64,000 nt of DNA from Porphyrobacter sp. (GCA_027533455.1 JAPZUC010000013.1:31004-95003), one strand, 5' to 3'. Positions 1 to 9,562 are shown, counted from the first letter of the stretch. Notes: a model not told the origin generated them from the letters alone. Program-made: numbers and translations.

Positions 1-1687
1 GCCGCCCTATTCGCTGCGCACCGTGGCCGAACTGCTCAGCCAGACCTTCTCGCTGATGCTTGACCGCATCCTCGTTGCGCAGGCCGAGGCCTTGCGGGAA
101 CGGGCGCGGCAATTGAACGACCGGCTGCTGCTGCGCCTTGCGGGGGGCGTGTCCCTCGCTGACAGCCTGCCGATGATCGAGGAGCTGCTGCGCGGCACTA
201 TCCAGCACGATGGCATATCGCTGTTTGCCGGCGGCGAATACCGCGCCAGCGGGGAGGCGCCGGAGGAAGCCGAGTTCCGCGCCATTGCACCGCTGCTCGC
301 CAGCGCACTGGGCGGGGCGACCCATTCGACCACGCGGCTGGCCGACCAGATCCCCGACGCCGCTGCCTTTGCGGCCCGCGCGGCGGGCGCGCTGGTGCTG
401 CCGCTGTCGCGAGGCACGCGGGATTCGCTGGTGCTGTGGCGCCGCCCGCAGACCCGCACCGTGACCTGGGCGGGCGAGCCGGCCAAGGCGGCCGCAGCCC
501 CCGGCGAACTGCTACAGCCACGCGCCAGCTTTGCCGCGTGGCAGGAAACAGTCCGCGGCCACTCCACCGACTGGACGCCCGAGGAATGCGAGATCGCCGC
601 GCGCCTGCGCCGTACGCTGATCGAGGTGATCCTGCGCATGAGCGAGGACCTCACCCGTGAACGCGCCCGTGCGGCCGACCAGCAAGACCTGCTGATCGCC
701 GAACTCAACCACCGCGTACGCAACATCCTCGGCCTGATCCGCGCGCTGGTCTCGCAATCGCAGGCCGAAGCGCTGAGCGTCCCCGGCTTTGCCGCCATCA
801 TCGGCGGGCGGATCGCGGCGCTGGCGGCAGCGCATGACAATATCACCGAGCGGAACTGGGGCCCGGCCAGCCTCGCGCGGCTGATCGAGGGCGAGCTTGC
901 CCCCTATGACGGGGCCGATCGCGCGCGCTTCAGGTTCTCGGGAGAGGACGTGTTAGTTACCCCCGAGGCCTACACTATCCTTGCGCTGGTGGTGCACGAA
1001 CTGGCGACGAACTCGGCCAAATATGGCAGCCTTTCGGCGCGTGCGGGGACAGTCGAGGTGACCCTCACGCGGACCGCTTTCGGCGATCTGTCACTGCGCT
1101 GGCGCGAGATCGGAGGGCCGCCGGTGACCGCGCCGACGCGGAATGGCTTCGGCTCCACGATCATCACCCGGTCGATCCCCCACGACCTGCAGGGCGAGGC
1201 CGACGTGCGTTACAAGCTGGCCGGGGTGGAGGCCGATTTCCTCGTGCCCGGCCGCTATCTGGCAACGCCCGAAGCCGGTGCGCGGCGCATCGCCCCGCCC
1301 GTCCCCGATCCCCTGCGCGCCGCAACGGGCGCGGGCGCGGTGCATCCGGCGCGGGTGCTGGTGGTCGAGGACAGCATCATCATCGCGCTTGATACCGAGG
1401 AGAATCTCATCCGGCTGGGCGTCGCCGAGGTGCGGCTGGAAAGCTCGGTCAAAGGCGCGCTGGCGGCGATCGGCGAAGGTCGCTGGGATTTTGCGATCAT
1501 CGACTTCAATCTGGGCGGCGAAAGCTCAGAACCCATCGCCGAGGCGCTGCGGGCAGCGGGCGTACGCTTCGTGCTGGCCACAGGCTATGCCGAAGCGGCG
1601 AGCAGCTTTGACCGGCTGGGCGCGGAAGCGGTGCTGCGCAAGCCTTATGGAATGACCGAGATCGAACGGCTGCTGGTGGGCGCTTGA
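1..1687 (+). CDS. Bacteriophytochrome-type sensor: PHY end, HWE histidine kinase, REC domain (5' partial)
   Basis: The reading frame is open to the left edge, so the bilin-binding N-terminus is outside the window. Residues below are counted from the GTG at 23. The segment around 135-200 carries the phytochrome PHY-domain tongue, with PRASF near 166-170 followed by a W...G.S..W pattern. An HWE-family kinase follows: ELNHRV with the phospho-acceptor His near 230 and the diagnostic WRE at about 360. The C-terminus (about 445-554) is a receiver domain with Asp near 494 (IIDFNLG) and Lys near 540 (RKP). This order matches Agp2/bathy-type bacteriophytochromes with an HWE kinase and fused receiver. 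The role is red/far-red light sensing with phospho-relay output. The chromophore Cys and photochemistry cannot be judged here. Confidence 0.85.
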   Translation, partial: PPYSLRTVAELLSQTFSLMLDRILVAQAEALRERARQLNDRLLLRLAGGVSLADSLPMIEELLRGTIQHDGISLFAGGEYRASGEAPEEAEFRAIAPLLASALGGATHSTTRLADQIPDAAAFAARAAGALVLPLSRGTRDSLVLWRRPQTRTVTWAGEPAKAAAAPGELLQPRASFAAWQETVRGHSTDWTPEECEIAARLRRTLIEVILRMSEDLTRERARAADQQDLLIAELNHRVRNILGLIRALVSQSQAEALSVPGFAAIIGGRIAALAAAHDNITERNWGPASLARLIEGELAPYDGADRARFRFSGEDVLVTPEAYTILALVVHELATNSAKYGSLSARAGTVEVTLTRTAFGDLSLRWREIGGPPVTAPTRNGFGSTIITRSIPHDLQGEADVRYKLAGVEADFLVPGRYLATPEAGARRIAPPVPDPLRAATGAGAVHPARVLVVEDSIIIALDTEENLIRLGVAEVRLESSVKGALAAIGEGRWDFAIIDFNLGGESSEPIAEALRAAGVRFVLATGYAEAASSFDRLGAEAVLRKPYGMTEIERLLVGA

Positions 1688-1757
1688 GGAGTGTTGATGG
1701 GGGTTAGACCCCCGCTAGCCCCCCTCCAGACCCCTGTTCAGCAGGGCCCTTGCAGCG

Positions 1758-1773
1758 TGCTTCACGTGAAACG
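1758..1773. promoter_or_regulatory. parS-like site (14/16)
   Basis: The 16 bases read TGCTTCACGTGAAACG, which differs from the ParB-binding consensus TGTTTCACGTGAAACA at two positions (third and last). It sits in the short gap between the phytochrome gene and manA. A perfect copy lies at 18953, which makes this degenerate copy more believable. Confidence 0.55.
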
Positions 1774-1783
1774 TCGCAAGGCT

Positions 1784-2581
1784 TCAGACCCCGCGGGTGA
1801 GCAGGGTCACTCCGGCGCGGCTGAAATCGAGATTCTCCAGCGCGTCTGCCACCAGACACTCGCCCGCACCGGCCAGCGCCGATCCGTCCCTGGCGGCGAC
1901 CTCGCCCGCAAGCGGCAGAGCGAGCAGCGGCCCTGAATAGGCGGCAATGGTCGCCGCATCGGGTGCCCCTTCGACCCGGTCGAGCCGGAAGTGCGGGCCA
2001 TCGACCAGCACCTGCCCGTCCGCGATGGAGCGCTTGTGCTGCACCCCGTAGGGCGCTCCGCTGGCGACTGCGAGGGCGCGTTCGAGATGCAGTTCGCGCG
2101 GGCGGCCATAGTCGTAAAGGCGGAAGGTGGTATCGCTGGTCTGCTGCACCTCGACCAGCGCGAGGCCCGGGCCGATCGCGTGGACGGTGCCTGCGGGCAG
2201 ATAGAACAGATCCCCGGGGTGGGCCGGGTGCCACGTCAGCAAATCCTCGATCGAGCCATCGAGAGCAGCAGCCTCGATCTCGGCAGAGGCCACCTCGCGT
2301 TCAAACCCGATCGCAAGACGCGCATCAGGCTCGGCATCGAGCACCAGCCAGCACTCCTCCTTGCCCGCCTCGCCCAGCAAGGCGTTGTGGTCGGAGGGGT
2401 GCACCTGCACCGAAAGTTTCTCGCTTGTGAACAGGTACTTGACCAGAACCTGCGGAACTTCGGGCGGAGGCTCGAACCAGATCTCGCCGATCCGCTCACC
2501 CGCCGGGGCTGCGAAAGGCGCGGGTAGCGCGTCACGGCCCCAGACCTTGGCGACCATGCGGGTCGGCAGTTTGCGCGCCAT
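1784..2581 (-). CDS. manA: Mannose-6-phosphate isomerase, class I
   Basis: Interconverts fructose-6-phosphate and mannose-6-phosphate, the entry step to GDP-mannose. The protein has 265 residues, shorter than the E. coli enzyme but typical of compact bacterial type I isomerases. It shows the zinc-site motifs QVHP, the Glu in GKEECW and the His in PAGTVHAIG. Its ATG overlaps the TAA of manC (TAATG), so the two are probably translationally coupled and form one operon. The product would feed mannose-containing surface glycans, such as those made from the cluster after 54 kb; that link is inference. Confidence 0.9.
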   Translation of the reverse strand: MARKLPTRMVAKVWGRDALPAPFAAPAGERIGEIWFEPPPEVPQVLVKYLFTSEKLSVQVHPSDHNALLGEAGKEECWLVLDAEPDARLAIGFEREVASAEIEAAALDGSIEDLLTWHPAHPGDLFYLPAGTVHAIGPGLALVEVQQTSDTTFRLYDYGRPRELHLERALAVASGAPYGVQHKRSIADGQVLVDGPHFRLDRVEGAPDAATIAAYSGPLLALPLAGEVAARDGSALAGAGECLVADALENLDFSRAGVTLLTRGV

Positions 2582-3687
2582 TACTGGTTCACCGCACCCG
2601 GAAGCTTGCCGACCGCCTGCGCGCCTTCGCGGGTGGTGACCAGCACCTCGTTACCCGACACGATGATGCACACGCCTTCCAGCCCGAGCGCCGACACGTG
2701 CGGGCCATCCGACATGACAAAGACATTGCGACACTGCGCGAAATCGACCTGCCCGCGAGCGATGTTGCCATTGGGATCAGCTTCCCCGGCGAGTGCATCG
2801 GAAAGAGCGGCCCAGTTTCCGATATCGGACCAGCCCATGTCGGCGGGCACCATCGCGGCGCGATCGGTGTTCTCCATCACGGCGTAGTCGATCGAATCCC
2901 CCGCGATGGCAGCGAAGGGCGCGGGCGCTGGGTAGAAGCAGATGCCCTCATCCCTCCCGCCGGCCACCGCCTCGGCCACCAGACGCGCCATTTCGGGCCG
3001 GTGTGCGGCAAGCTCGTCCAGCAGGTGACCGGCACGGAAGACGAAAATCCCGCCGTTCCAGCTATACTCGCCGCTCGCCAGATATTCTTGCGCGCGGGCA
3101 AGATCGGGCTTTTCGACGAAGCGCCGGATGGCAAAGCCTCCTGGCAGCGGCTCCCCGCGCTGGAGATAGCCGTAGCCTGTTTCGGGCCGATCGGCCGCGA
3201 TGCCGAAGCTGACGAGGTAATCGTCCCGCGCCAGCGCCGCCGCTGCCAGAGCGGCCGAGCGGAAGGCAACTGCATCGGCGATGTGGTGGTCGCTCGGGCA
3301 GACCAGCATCACCGTTTCGGCCGGCAGCAGCGCGGCAGCGAGCGCGATGGCTGGAGCGGTGTTCCTCGCCGCCGGCTCGATCACCAGCCGTGCACCGGGA
3401 GTGTCGCCGAGCTGTGCGATGATCAGACCGGCATGGTCCGTGCCCGCCACAACCATCGGGGCGGCGAAACGATCATCGCCGACCACCCGCCGGATCGCCT
3501 GTTCGAACAGGGTTTCCTCGCTGACCAGCGGCAGAAACGGCTTGGGCACCGCCACGCGGCTCACCGGCCACAGGCGCGTTCCGCCGCCGCCGCATAGAAT
3601 AACCGGTTGGATCGCCGACACGTCTTGCAAAATCCCTTTCGTCGTTTGCCGCGCTATATCAGGCGCTTGCAACGAAGTCACAGCCAT
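2581..3687 (-). CDS. manC: Mannose-1-phosphate guanylyltransferase
   Basis: Makes GDP-mannose from mannose-1-phosphate and GTP. The nucleotidyltransferase signature GGGGTRLWP lies near residues 33-41, followed by PKPFLPL. FVEKP and the WNGGIFVF motif lie further on. At 368 residues it is the GMP-only form, without the C-terminal cupin isomerase domain of bifunctional enzymes. That activity is supplied by manA immediately downstream. The ATG at 3687 is used here. A GTG at 3621 would fit the family N-terminus better and is a real alternative. The phosphomannomutase needed for the pathway is not in this window. Confidence 0.9.
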   Translation of the reverse strand: MAVTSLQAPDIARQTTKGILQDVSAIQPVILCGGGGTRLWPVSRVAVPKPFLPLVSEETLFEQAIRRVVGDDRFAAPMVVAGTDHAGLIIAQLGDTPGARLVIEPAARNTAPAIALAAALLPAETVMLVCPSDHHIADAVAFRSAALAAAALARDDYLVSFGIAADRPETGYGYLQRGEPLPGGFAIRRFVEKPDLARAQEYLASGEYSWNGGIFVFRAGHLLDELAAHRPEMARLVAEAVAGGRDEGICFYPAPAPFAAIAGDSIDYAVMENTDRAAMVPADMGWSDIGNWAALSDALAGEADPNGNIARGQVDFAQCRNVFVMSDGPHVSALGLEGVCIIVSGNEVLVTTREGAQAVGKLPGAVNQ

Positions 3688-3747
3688 ATCTCCCGCTCAC
3701 CGCATCTGCGGCCCGTCCGGCCCCGATCCGGCATCGCTATTGCCGGT

Positions 3748-4473
3748 CTAGAACCACTTCTGCCGCCAGTAAAAGGGCGCGGCGACCGGATTGCCATTGG
3801 CGTCGGTCGCCGGTCGGAAACCGAGACGGGTTTCGACCAGCTTGCAGGTAATGCGGTCGGCCTCGGGATCGGGACTGGGACGGGCAATGGTGCAATCGCG
3901 CGCGCGGCCATCCGTGCCGACGACTACCCGCACGATGACCTGCGTCCCGCGCCGCGCATCGCGTCCGCCGGCCGGCACGGGGAAATCGCGCGCATTGTCG
4001 ATGCCGCCCGAGATGTGGACGGGCTTGGTCACGGGGATCCCGCCGCGTCCGCTGCTACTGTTGCCGCTACCAGTGCCCTCGCCGCTGCCAGCCGCCCCGG
4101 TGCCATCGCCTGCTGTCGCCGCACCGGACCGGGTTGCGGTGCCGGTGGAGGAAGCGCGCGGCATGGCAGTATCCTGCTTCACCCGCACCTTGGGCGAGGG
4201 GGCGGTGACGGGCTTTGCCAAAGCCTCGCGTCCGGGCGCGCCCTGTGCGCCTTGAGCCGGCTCGGGCTGGTTTTCCGGCGGAGGCGGATCGGACGGCGGG
4301 ACATTGGTGACGGTGAAGGCCGATAACACCTCCCGCTCGACCGCCGCGGTGAATTCGGGCGCAAAGGCGCGCGCGAGGCCATAGAGCGCTAGGATGTGGA
4401 GCGCGACGATCCCCGCAATCAGCGGCCAGCTGAGCCGCCGCGACTGCGCGCTGTAAGGTTGCTTGGTCGCCAT
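3748..4473 (-). CDS. TonB-family energy transducer-like protein
   Basis: A 241-residue protein with a short cytoplasmic start, one membrane segment at about residues 15-35, a long Pro/Gly/Ser-rich linker (about 60-140) and a C-terminal TonB-like domain (about 160-241) with the GTVxVRxxVGTDGRARDC-type pattern and a final FYWRQKW. This is the architecture of TonB proteins that link the proton motive force to outer-membrane receptors. The large TonB-dependent receptor at 4988-8314 is close by, but the Hpt-like gene lies between them. No exbB or exbD is adjacent, so its partner receptor is uncertain. Confidence 0.75.
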   Translation of the reverse strand: MATKQPYSAQSRRLSWPLIAGIVALHILALYGLARAFAPEFTAAVEREVLSAFTVTNVPPSDPPPPENQPEPAQGAQGAPGREALAKPVTAPSPKVRVKQDTAMPRASSTGTATRSGAATAGDGTGAAGSGEGTGSGNSSSGRGGIPVTKPVHISGGIDNARDFPVPAGGRDARRGTQVIVRVVVGTDGRARDCTIARPSPDPEADRITCKLVETRLGFRPATDANGNPVAAPFYWRQKWF

Positions 4474-4566
4474 GCCGTCGCTTGCCCGTCCTTTGGGTCC
4501 ATTCCGTCCCCTCAGTACGGGAGCCGCGCACTATAGCAGTGCCGCAGCAAATGGCGATGGAGCGCA

Positions 4567-4911
4567 GTGGTCGAGCGGGCCTCGGTGCTAGCGCGCTCGC
4601 CGCGGTTGATCGCGCGCTGGCAGGTGCGGCGGAGCGAGGCGTTGGCGGCGGTTGAGGCGGTGCTGGCCGGCGGCACTTTGCTTGCCGGAGTCCCTGCAGC
4701 GCCGGACGAACTGGCGCGATTGCTGCACAAGGTGGCCGGAACAGCAGCAATGTTCGGCGAACCGGAGTTCGGCACGGCCGCGAGCGCACTCGAGCGGGCT
4801 CTGGTGACGGGTGCGAGTTCGGCGACCTGCACCGCGCTCGCCCATGCGATGCTGGCAGAAGGGCGCAATGAAGCGGCAGCTGGCCCGGCATCCGCTGCCG
4901 GGCGCGGCTGA
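4567..4911 (+). CDS. Small Hpt-domain-like protein
   Basis: A 114-residue reading frame starting with GTG. The central LHKVAGTAAMFG segment (about residues 57-68) followed by an amphipathic helix with a conserved Leu-Glu pair resembles the histidine phosphotransfer signature, so the His would be the phospho-acceptor. The rest is Ala-rich helix, as expected of a four-helix Hpt bundle. It stands alone between the TonB-like gene and a terminator. The ATGs near 4551 and 4557 are out of frame. Assignment rests on one motif, so it should be treated as probable only. Confidence 0.55.
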   Translation: MVERASVLARSPRLIARWQVRRSEALAAVEAVLAGGTLLAGVPAAPDELARLLHKVAGTAAMFGEPEFGTAASALERALVTGASSATCTALAHAMLAEGRNEAAAGPASAAGRG

Positions 4912-4932
4912 GCCGCTCTGCAACCCAAAGCA

Positions 4933-4962
4933 AAAGGGCGGCCCGTTGCCGGACCGCCCTTT
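4933..4962. terminator. Bidirectional stem-loop terminator
   Basis: An inverted repeat with 13-base arms beginning AAAGGGCGG and ending CCGCCCTTT, one mismatch and a 4-base loop (TTGC). A-rich and T-rich flanks occur on both sides. It sits between the ends of the convergent Hpt-like gene and the TonB-dependent receptor gene, so it can serve both. Confidence 0.8.
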
Positions 4963-4987
4963 CGTGTTTCCACTGTCTCAGATACGA

Positions 4988-7900
4988 TCAGAAGCGGACG
5001 CGAACCCCGAAACGGACACCCCAGAGCGAACCGTTGATGTTGGTCGCTTCGTTCGGCGCGCGGAAGCTCGAGTAACGATACTGCGCGCAAGGCTGGCTTG
5101 CGTTGGTCGTGGCAGCGCCGCCGACCGTCTGGAGGCAGGTCACGTTCACGGTCGACGCAGTGTAGGGGAAGCCGACCTGACGGATCGTGCCCCAGTCCTT
5201 GTCGATGAGGTTCAGCATGTTCTCGACGTCGGCCATCAGTTCAAGCTTGCCGCCGAGGACGAACGGCACTTCCTGACGGAACGACAGGTCGAGCTTGTGC
5301 ACCCAGGGGGTCTTGCCGATGTTCTTCGGCGCGATTTCGCCCTGGTAGGCGTTCAGCTCCGAGTTCTGCACGAGGCTCTGGACTGCAGCGAAGGTCGCTT
5401 GCGAATCGTAGGTCACCAGCGGATCAGCCGTGATGCTGCTCACGTTCGGCACATAGAGCAGACCGCGGCTGCCGCGCTCGATCCCGCCGAACACCGCCGA
5501 ACGGCCAGCGGTCGGATCGTTCATGGTGAAGCTGTAACGCTGACCCGAACGGACATTGTAGAACAACTCGATCCGGGTGTTGTTGTCACCGAAGATCTCG
5601 CTGTCGAAACCGGTGCCCAGACGGAACTGGTGGTCGCGCTGGTAGTTGGCGATGCCCTGAGCCGCAAAGTTCGGATCGGAGAAGGCGGTGTTCTGGTAGT
5701 TCGACAGAGCCACCGACGAGGTGCCCGGGTTCTGATCCTTAACGTCCTGGAAGGTGTAGGAACCATTCAGGAAGAAGCCCGAGTCAAAGCGCTTGTCGAG
5801 GCGGCCGACGATGTTCCAGCTTTCACCGAAGCTGGTGTTGGTCAGCAACATGTCGGTGTTTTCGCCGCCGACGCCCGGAAGCACATTGTAGCGCGGACGA
5901 CCATCCGGCAGCGTGGCGTTGGGGCCGGTCTGGCGAACGGTGCGCAGATCGGTCCACTCGAGCGCGTTGTTCACGTTCGAATAGATCACGTCGGCGCCGA
6001 AGTTCCAGCCATCGCCCAGGAAGCCGAGGTTGGCTTCATAGTCGACCGAACCCGAGAAACGCCACTGCGAGGGCGCTTCGAAGTTCGGATCGAGCGCGTT
6101 GGTCGGCGCACCGGCGAAACCGGCCTGACGCACGGCATCGATCAGCGCCTGCGGCACGCCCGGGCCACCCGAAACGTTGTTCAGCGCCGCGGCGCCGAGG
6201 GTCTGCACCTGCGCGGTGGTCAGGCCAATGGCGGCCTGCTCGGGCGTGGTGAATGTGCCGTCGGCGTTGCGACGCAGACGGATGCGCTGCAGCGTCGGTC
6301 CGGGGTTCGAGAAGTTGTTCGAGATCCACACCAGCGGGTTGCCGCCGCCGAACAGGCCCGCCGAACCGCGCACCTGAAGGCGATCGGTCGGCTTCCAGTT
6401 CAGGCCGAAGCGCGGCTGGAACAGGTCACGACCATTGAGAGTCGCGGTGTTCGGGAAGCCGTAGCGACCGAGGAAGAACTGGTTGAAGAACGGACGGTCC
6501 GGCGAATCGAACAGGTCGTAACGCACGCCCGCGACAACGGTCAGGGTGTCGGTCACGTCGATCGTGTCCATCAGGCCGAAGGTCCAGCTATTGTTCTGGA
6601 ATTCGGCGGTGACAGTGTCGATTCCGCCACGCAGCGGAACCGCGTAATCGAGTTCGTTGGCACGACGCGCCTGGTAGTCGGCGAGGTTGTCGAAGTAGAA
6701 CGCACCCGAAACGCGCTGGGCGAACAGGTTGCGCACGTCCTGACGACGACGCTCGGCGATCAGCTTGAGCGTGTGGCTGCCGGTCTTCAGGGTCGCGGCA
6801 AATTCGATCGCGAGCGACTGGCTGTCGAGCTCGTTAGCCTGACGGCTGACGTCCGGACCGAAGTTGATGCGCTGCTGGCCCGGCGTGCAGTTCAGCGGAC
6901 CGCCGCCCAGAGCCGGGGTAGCGGTGACCGGGTTCACCGGATCAAGGCAGACCTGGAACTGGCCGAATTCACGGCCACCAAGCGGCTGCTGGAGACGCAC
7001 GTAATCCGCATAGGACACGCGCAGCTGGGTCGAGAAGTTGTCCGACCACTGGTTGTTCGACTGGATGATCCCGAAGTGGTTCTTGGCACCCTGCGTGTAG
7101 TTGTTCGACAGCAGGTTGTAGGTCGGGTTGCCGTTGCCGATGGCAGCGATCTGGCCGGTTCCGGTCTGGCCGGCGAGCAGTGCGCTGTCGTTCCAGATAT
7201 AGGTGGCGGTCAGACGGTGACCGTCAGCCACGTTCCAATCCAGCTTGGTGATCAGCTTGTCGTCCTTTTCCACGATGTCGCTGGCAACGCCGAGCGTGTC
7301 GTAGTTGTAGACGGACTGGGCCGTGGCGCTGATCGCGTCGATTTCAGCGGTGGTGATGCCAAGCTGTGAGGGATCGACGTCAGCCGGAACGGTGTCACGG
7401 GTGCGCTCGTAAGTGACCGCGAAGAACAGCTTGTCCTTGATGATCGGGCCGGTGACCTGTGCCACGTAGACCTGCGAATCGAAGGCGCCGAGACGACGCA
7501 GATTATCGGCCTTGCTGCCGCGCAGATCGTCGTTCTGGTAGTAGGCCGCACCCATGAAGGTGAAGGCGTTGCCACCCGACTTGAGCTGCGTGTTGATCGC
7601 GCCGCCCTGGAAGAAGCCCTGCTGGATGTCGACCGGAGCGATTTCGACCGAGAATTCGCCGATCGCGTCAAGCGGCACCGGGCCGCGGCTCGAAACGAGG
7701 CCGCCCGATTCGAGACCGAAGGGGTCGCCGAAGGCCACACCGTCAACGGTGAAGCGGTTGAAGCGGTTGTTCTGTCCGGCGATGCTGATCGCGCCGTTGT
7801 TAGTCGCGTCGAGGGTCACCAGCGGATCGCGCGCGGCAAGGTTGCGCACGTCGCGGTTGATGTTGGCGACGCCTGCGATATCGGCGGCGGTCAGCACGGT

Positions 7901-8314
7901 AGCGGCACCGGTCGACAGTGTGATGGCCGAACGGGTGCGCGAGCCGGTGACGACGATGGTCTGGCCCTGCTCGGCAAGGGAGACGCTGATGCGCTGCGCC
8001 TGACCGGCGGCGAGGAAGCCGATTTCCTGCGAGGCGGTCTCGAAGCCGTCCGCGCTCACTTCGATGGTGAAGGGGCCCCCGAGACGCAGACCGGCCGCGT
8101 TGAAGCCGCCTGCCGCATCGGTGGTCTGGACCGACTTGGTGCCCGACGGCACGTGGGTAACGGTGACAGTCGCACCGGCAACCGGGTTGCCGCTCTGGTC
8201 GAGCACTTCGCCGCGAACCGACGAGGTGGTTTCCTGAGCGAAGACCGGCGTTGCGATGGTGGTGGTCGCGGCGAGGCTTACGATGCTCGCGGCAAGCAGA
8301 TATTTAATCTTCAT
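4988..8314 (-). CDS. TonB-dependent receptor, Oar-like, with N-terminal carboxypeptidase-regulatory domain
   Basis: An outer-membrane receptor of about 1108 residues. The start is placed at the ATG at 8314 because a signal peptide ending near VFAQ follows directly and an AGGGG lies just upstream; the frame continues another 27 codons upstream without such features. After the signal peptide come a carboxypeptidase-regulatory/Ig-like domain (about 30-110), a plug domain (VVTGSRTRS and the following 130 residues) and a long beta barrel ending in an aromatic residue (VRVRF). This is the Oar type common in Sphingomonadales. The substrate is unknown. Proteins of this class are usually thought to import large organic molecules. 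Confidence 0.85.
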   Translation of the reverse strand: MKIKYLLAASIVSLAATTTIATPVFAQETTSSVRGEVLDQSGNPVAGATVTVTHVPSGTKSVQTTDAAGGFNAAGLRLGGPFTIEVSADGFETASQEIGFLAAGQAQRISVSLAEQGQTIVVTGSRTRSAITLSTGAATVLTAADIAGVANINRDVRNLAARDPLVTLDATNNGAISIAGQNNRFNRFTVDGVAFGDPFGLESGGLVSSRGPVPLDAIGEFSVEIAPVDIQQGFFQGGAINTQLKSGGNAFTFMGAAYYQNDDLRGSKADNLRRLGAFDSQVYVAQVTGPIIKDKLFFAVTYERTRDTVPADVDPSQLGITTAEIDAISATAQSVYNYDTLGVASDIVEKDDKLITKLDWNVADGHRLTATYIWNDSALLAGQTGTGQIAAIGNGNPTYNLLSNNYTQGAKNHFGIIQSNNQWSDNFSTQLRVSYADYVRLQQPLGGREFGQFQVCLDPVNPVTATPALGGGPLNCTPGQQRINFGPDVSRQANELDSQSLAIEFAATLKTGSHTLKLIAERRRQDVRNLFAQRVSGAFYFDNLADYQARRANELDYAVPLRGGIDTVTAEFQNNSWTFGLMDTIDVTDTLTVVAGVRYDLFDSPDRPFFNQFFLGRYGFPNTATLNGRDLFQPRFGLNWKPTDRLQVRGSAGLFGGGNPLVWISNNFSNPGPTLQRIRLRRNADGTFTTPEQAAIGLTTAQVQTLGAAALNNVSGGPGVPQALIDAVRQAGFAGAPTNALDPNFEAPSQWRFSGSVDYEANLGFLGDGWNFGADVIYSNVNNALEWTDLRTVRQTGPNATLPDGRPRYNVLPGVGGENTDMLLTNTSFGESWNIVGRLDKRFDSGFFLNGSYTFQDVKDQNPGTSSVALSNYQNTAFSDPNFAAQGIANYQRDHQFRLGTGFDSEIFGDNNTRIELFYNVRSGQRYSFTMNDPTAGRSAVFGGIERGSRGLLYVPNVSSITADPLVTYDSQATFAAVQSLVQNSELNAYQGEIAPKNIGKTPWVHKLDLSFRQEVPFVLGGKLELMADVENMLNLIDKDWGTIRQVGFPYTASTVNVTCLQTVGGAATTNASQPCAQYRYSSFRAPNEATNINGSLWGVRFGVRVRF

Positions 8315-8506
8315 GGTTACTAGCCCCTGGGTAGCAATGGAGAGAGATCTGAAACGGGTGGTGTGACCTGCGCTAGGCGCGAACGCTTGCGGCAAAGCGA
8401 CTGTTCTGTGACAGTTTGATGAAAAACTATGCCGCTATGGCGCGTTTCCTTAATCGGACTCTCTCAGAACGCCAGAAAAGTGTAGGAAATGCGCGTGTTC
8501 CGCCTT

Positions 8507-8532
8507 CGGGTGTTGCATTGCAGCAACGCCCG
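8507..8532 (-). terminator. Possible stem-loop terminator of the oxygenase gene
   Basis: The arms CGGGTGTTGC and GCAACGCCCG pair with one G-T wobble around a six-base loop. It lies about 45 bases downstream of the stop of the minus-strand oxygenase gene. There is no clear T-run, so termination is only suggested. The rest of 8315-8577 holds the receptor promoter region, with nothing else recognised. Confidence 0.4.
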
Positions 8533-8577
8533 GATGGAATTTCCCAAAGCAATCAAAGGTGAGCGAAAAACCGCCCC

Positions 8578-9507
8578 TCAGGCGAGGTTGATCTCGCGCA
8601 GGCGCTGCATGAGGTAATCATGCGCCGTAATCGGCGGCGGCGGCGGATTCGCGCCCTCGGTATCGATGCATTCGGGCAGCGCCTCGATCAGGAAATCGGG
8701 CCGGAAATGCAGGAAGAACGGCATCGAATAGCGCGCCCGCCGCGCTGCTTCGCCGCGCGGGTTCACCACCCGGTGCGTAGTCGAGCGCAGCCGCCCGTTG
8801 GTCTGGCGCTGGAGCATGTCGCCGACATTGATCACCAGCGCGCCTTTTGCAGCAGGGATCGGCAGCCATTCGCCGTTCTTGGCGAGCAGTTCGAGCCCGG
8901 CTTCCTCGGCGCCCAGCAGCAAAGTAATGGTGTTGATGTCCTCGTGCGCGGCGGCGCGAATCGCGCCTTCAGGGGCACCCTCGGCAAGCGGCGGGTAATG
9001 CAGCAGGCGCATCACCGAATTGCCGTCCGCGACGCTGTCGGCAAAGAAATCGCGCGGGCGGCCGAGGTGCAGCGCGATTGCCTCGAGCACCCGGCCACCG
9101 GCGACCTCGAAGGCGCTGAACAACGCACTCATGGTCTCGCGGAAACCTTCGACTTCGGTCGGCCAGACATTGGGGGCCATGAATTCGGCAAGCGGGTGGC
9201 CTGCGGGCAGATCGCGGCCGACGTGCCAGAACTCCTTGAGGTCGAAAATTTCGGCGTCCTTGGCCTTTTCGGTGCCGAACGGGGTATAGCCGCGCGCGCC
9301 GCCGCCGCCTGCGATCTTGTAAGCGCGCTTGACGTCGTCGGGCAGGGCGAAGAACGCCTTCGACACTGCCTCGGCCTCTTCGATGAGGTCCTGCGGGATG
9401 CCGTGATCGCGCACCACGGCAAAGCCGTATTCGCCAAAGCTGCGGCCCAGTTCGTCGGCGATGGTTTCAAGCGGCTGGGCGAGGCTGACGGATGCAATGT
9501 TGATCAT
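8578..9507 (-). CDS. 2-oxoglutarate/Fe(II)-dependent oxygenase, isopenicillin-N-synthase-like
   Basis: A 309-residue soluble enzyme. The N-terminal half matches the DIOX_N domain (GYGFAVVRDHGIP pattern and an RGYTPFG segment). The C-terminal half has the iron ligands HED near 186-188 and the distal His in STTHRVVNP, followed by an Arg in RYSMPFF that would bind 2-oxoglutarate. Family members hydroxylate or desaturate small molecules. In proteobacteria such stand-alone copies are usually annotated as isopenicillin N synthase family without a known substrate. The gene is monocistronic here, facing a nucleoside transporter, so context gives no substrate. Confidence 0.85.
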   Translation of the reverse strand: MINIASVSLAQPLETIADELGRSFGEYGFAVVRDHGIPQDLIEEAEAVSKAFFALPDDVKRAYKIAGGGGARGYTPFGTEKAKDAEIFDLKEFWHVGRDLPAGHPLAEFMAPNVWPTEVEGFRETMSALFSAFEVAGGRVLEAIALHLGRPRDFFADSVADGNSVMRLLHYPPLAEGAPEGAIRAAAHEDINTITLLLGAEEAGLELLAKNGEWLPIPAAKGALVINVGDMLQRQTNGRLRSTTHRVVNPRGEAARRARYSMPFFLHFRPDFLIEALPECIDTEGANPPPPPITAHDYLMQRLREINLA

Positions 9508-9562
9508 GGCGAGCGCCTTACACCCGCCCAGCGCGACCTGCCAAGGGCCTAGCGGCGAGTGG

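Noticed and set aside
4811..7369. An 852-codon open frame on the plus strand
   Set aside because: It lies antisense to the TonB-dependent receptor gene, has no family signature and reflects GC-rich codon structure.
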